From the NCBI GenBank assembly GCA_938743325.2, contig OW568886.1:372001-436000 (forward strand): DNA of 64,000 nt, given 5' to 3'. The notes beneath the pieces are model-generated. The model made no database searches. It was not told the origin of the DNA and saw only the letters and a list, made by a program, of their open reading frames with translations. The position numbers and the translations under genes were made by a program. The DNA is from Pycnococcus provasolii (taxonomy: Eukaryota; Chlorophyta; Pseudoscourfieldiophyceae; Pseudoscourfieldiales; Pycnococcaceae). This document shows, one piece after another, positions 61,805-64,000 of this stretch (the first letter of the stretch is position 1; each line of letters begins with the position of its first letter).

Positions 61805-62311
61805 GACGACGACGACGACGACAGGGTGATATCAGACGACGGCTCCGGTCAAGGGAGGGGGGACTTACGGCGGCGGCCGCTAACCCTAACCCTAACCCTA
61901 ACACGAATACCCTATCGTAACCTTACCACGAATGGGTGGGGGCCACCAAAGGTTGGGTCTTCACTCTTCACGCAGATTCTTCACGCTAAATTTTACAAAA
62001 CCTCCGCCTATTTATGTATGTCTGGCGGGAATGCGGGAGTGGGACGATTCCAGTACCACCGGCGACAAAGAGGACATCCGTGCGCGACTCGCTCGATGCA
62101 ACGATGCGACGCAAACGTTTCGTGCGGGCCATCGAGACAGAGCGGCATAGTGCCCGCCGTCCGTGCTGCTGCTGCTCCGGCCCTCCATCAAAATGTGCCG
62201 TTGTATTGGACGTTGTGTCGGACATAGCAGCGCTTTGACCAGCCTTCTTTTCGCGCTCCGCAAAGGTGGCACACTCAAGCCAAACATGGGAGGTGAACGC
62301 AGCCACCCCAG
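61805..62311. other. noncoding interval with a TTAGGG array
   Basis: Holds the CCCTAA array at 61881-61902 and may include earlier exons and introns of the Tudor-like gene at 62312. No other feature recognised. Confidence 0.45.
61881..61902 (-). repeat. interstitial TTAGGG array upstream of TGT
   Basis: Three to four CCCTAA units on +, only 77 bp before the TGT ATG on the minus strand. A CCCTATCGTAACC word follows, as near 28475. Confidence 0.9.
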
Positions 62312-62572
62312 CGAACATGGAGTGTCATCGGGCTCCGCGCTCGCAATGAATTCGCTGACGGCACGTGCGCAAACGGGACCATCGTGGACTACGACGCAAC
62401 GTCGAAGTGGTGGCGAATACGGTACGACGACGAGTACACTGACTTCGTTGGATCCATGGAGGAGGACAGCAATTCTGCCGAAACCGCACACGCAATTCGC
62501 CTGTTCCTCCAGCACACTGAAGAAGCGCAAACACCATCCGACAAGGGGCTGCAAGGCATACCTAAAGTTTAA
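62312..62572 (+). CDS. probable last exon with Tudor/Agenet-like domain
   Basis: In one frame the sequence reads RTWSVIGLRARNEFADGTCANGTIVDYDATSKWWRIRYDDEYTDFVGSMEED and on to a stop at 62572. This fits the small beta-barrel pattern GxRVxKxFxDGxxxxGxVxxYDxxxxWxxVxYDDxxxE of Tudor/Agenet-like domains. The frame is closed by a stop at 62294 but an acceptor-like CACCCCAG ends at 62311. So this is likely the 3' exon of a spliced gene whose other exons lie at roughly 61930-62290. I could not establish these. Partial, moderate-low confidence. Confidence 0.4.
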   Translation, partial: RTWSVIGLRARNEFADGTCANGTIVDYDATSKWWRIRYDDEYTDFVGSMEEDSNSAETAHAIRLFLQHTEEAQTPSDKGLQGIPKV

Positions 62573-62691
62573 TGTGAAACCTCAGAACTGGGCACGTGGA
62601 AGGGGAGGGGTTGGAAAACAAGCGGCGCTGCAAGAAGGGATTAATATTTTGCGCGCGGGAGTTGAATTTTATGCTGAGAATTAAATCTTTT

Positions 62692-63999
62692 CTACTTATT
62701 CTCTTCATCCTCACCCTCGCTCTCCACCCTCGCCTTGTCCTCGCTCTTCTGGTTGATTTCGGCTAACTGCATCCTTAGATCGTACACGAAGATGTAACAG
62801 TCCAGCGCGAGAACCGCGTAGAACAGCACTGTCACAGACACGTCGGCCGCCACACTGCCGTTGAATACCGACGATAAAAGCGCGATGAGGCACTGACAGA
62901 GCTCGATTGCGTACAATTTGAGGCTGTACGAGCCGTCCGCGCTGTCCTCGAAAGGCTGGTGCCGCCATAAAACGACCATCAGTAATACGACGATGCATGC
63001 GCTCAGGCCCGCCTGAGCCGTCGGCATGGAGGAACCAAAGACGCTGATGATCGCCAATCCAATCGTTTGCAGCATGCTCGCAGTGATCCACCACCACGCC
63101 GTCGCTTTCAGGCTTTCGAGCTTATCGCTGAACACGGCTTGCACCTTTTCCGACGCCGATCCTAGGGCCACCCTGCGCACCACCACCAACTGCAGCGTGG
63201 TGTACAGCGCCAAGAAGAAGGTCCAAAATGCCGCGATGCCTATAACTTCTATGTATTTCATATCGCCCATGTCGCATTTCCTGGTCGGGTCGCCATTCAT
63301 GGTGGGCTCGTCGCTGTCGTAGTTGCAGTTGTACGGCTCAAGGATTGCAACGATCAAGGGCAGGAAAGTGAGCTCGCAGACCTTCCTCAGGAATTTGAGC
63401 ATTTTGTATTGGAATTCGGTGTTAGATGCACACCAGAAAATGATCCAAAAAACGATGTTCGGCGCCATGAGCACCGAGATGCGCACGAGAAGGCGAATCA
63501 TGTACTGCATATTAGCGGTCGGTCCCAAGCACTCGGGGGAGGCCATTTCGATGACGTCAAGCCGCACTACCGAGGTAATGTACCGGTAAAAGTCCAACAC
63601 CGCGTGAGGCCAAGACACGCTGAAGGCGACGACGATCGTGGTGAGCTGCATGTGCCTCAGAAACATTTGCACGTGTTCTTGTATGACATGGACGTGTTTC
63701 TTGATGACCTGGAATCGCGTCGTAAGCGACTTGGAATCGCGTCGATTCGACTCGAGCATCGAGGTGAACATGTAATACGCGTACATGAACGCAAGCGCGA
63801 TGGTGCCGTAGATGAGGATGGCGTACTTGGACCACGCGGCACACGCGTGGCACTCGCCGTTGAATATGTACGAATCTTCACCGCACGTGCCGAATACTGC
63901 CTCGATTGTCACGCCACGCTGCCGCAAGGGCTCGAGCGCAGGTGGCACCTTGGCCCCGAGGGAGTTGTCGAGTAGATTGATTCTGGTCAGGCTGGTTAG
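62692..63999 (-). CDS. LRR multi-pass membrane protein, 3' part (5' end outside window)
   Basis: The frame is open to the window edge, so the start lies beyond it. The first residues read LTSLTRINLLDNSLGAKVPPALEPL, a leucine-rich repeat, followed by GTCGEDSYIFNGECHACAAW, a short Cys-rich spacer. Then about nine hydrophobic segments follow (for example YAILIYGTIALAFMYAYYMF, TIVVAFSVSWPHAVLDFYRYI, VFWIIFWCAS, IGIAAFWTFFLALYTTLQLVVV, AGLSACIVVLLMVVLW, VSVTVLFYAVLALDCYIFVYDL) and an acidic tail. The plan, extracellular repeats plus a polytopic C-terminal domain, resembles large receptor or TRP-like proteins of algae and protists, but I cannot assign a family. Confidence 0.75.
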   Translation of the reverse strand, partial: LTSLTRINLLDNSLGAKVPPALEPLRQRGVTIEAVFGTCGEDSYIFNGECHACAAWSKYAILIYGTIALAFMYAYYMFTSMLESNRRDSKSLTTRFQVIKKHVHVIQEHVQMFLRHMQLTTIVVAFSVSWPHAVLDFYRYITSVVRLDVIEMASPECLGPTANMQYMIRLLVRISVLMAPNIVFWIIFWCASNTEFQYKMLKFLRKVCELTFLPLIVAILEPYNCNYDSDEPTMNGDPTRKCDMGDMKYIEVIGIAAFWTFFLALYTTLQLVVVRRVALGSASEKVQAVFSDKLESLKATAWWWITASMLQTIGLAIISVFGSSMPTAQAGLSACIVVLLMVVLWRHQPFEDSADGSYSLKLYAIELCQCLIALLSSVFNGSVAADVSVTVLFYAVLALDCYIFVYDLRMQLAEINQKSEDKARVESEGEDEENK

Positions 64000-64000
64000 A

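Overview
The window looks like nuclear DNA of a unicellular green alga (Chlorophyta). Reasons: a plant-type starch branching enzyme and a plant-type enoyl-ACP reductase with a plastid-style leader; very long SPPPPP-rich secreted or membrane proteins of the algal wall type; single-copy eukaryotic genes (HRD3, TRM112, syntaxin-6/SYP6, CTU2, TGT); and UGUAA, the polyadenylation word typical of chlorophytes, 17-52 nt after many stop codons. Most genes are one uninterrupted reading frame, so introns are rare and short. Arrays of TTAGGG occur inside the window. I cannot name the species.

Layout. 0-9.4 kb: HRD3-like ERAD factor, convergent ENR, a large proline-rich membrane protein with cadherin-like beta-sandwich modules (probably one gene with one short intron), TRM112. 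9.5-20 kb: ARID nuclear protein, a noncoding stretch with a MITE, a 1612-residue coiled-coil/Pro-Thr-repeat protein, a ZSWIM2-like E3 ligase. 20-32.3 kb: a 47-bp tandem repeat, a cupredoxin-DUF305 fusion, an unknown coiled-coil protein, a second proline-rich secreted protein, a SYP6 syntaxin, a telomere-like repeat block, an F-box protein and a small unknown. 32.4-44.2 kb: a prolyl-hydroxylase-type oxygenase, a zinc-finger nucleotidyltransferase with an altered active site, an internally reduced LTR-element fossil, a DUF3050 protein, an Mpv17-EF-hand fusion, a U32-family RNA-hydroxylase-like protein. 45-64 kb: branching enzyme, a VHL beta-domain protein, an H-NOX/HNOBA hybrid histidine kinase, CTU2, an unknown Ser-rich protein, TGT, a probable spliced Tudor-like gene, and the 3' part of an LRR multi-pass membrane protein that runs off the window end.

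The genes do not form an operon or obvious pathway. Loose themes are RNA modification (TRM112, U32/RlhA-like, nucleotidyltransferase, CTU2, TGT), ubiquitin (HRD3, ZSWIM2, F-box, VHL) and gas or oxygen chemistry (H-NOX kinase, VHL domain, 2OG oxygenase).

The most notable points are the H-NOX/HNOBA module joined to a hybrid histidine kinase, the repeated placement of TTAGGG arrays with the G-rich strand on the sense strand just upstream of start codons, and several unusual fusions (cupredoxin-DUF305, Mpv17-EF-hand).
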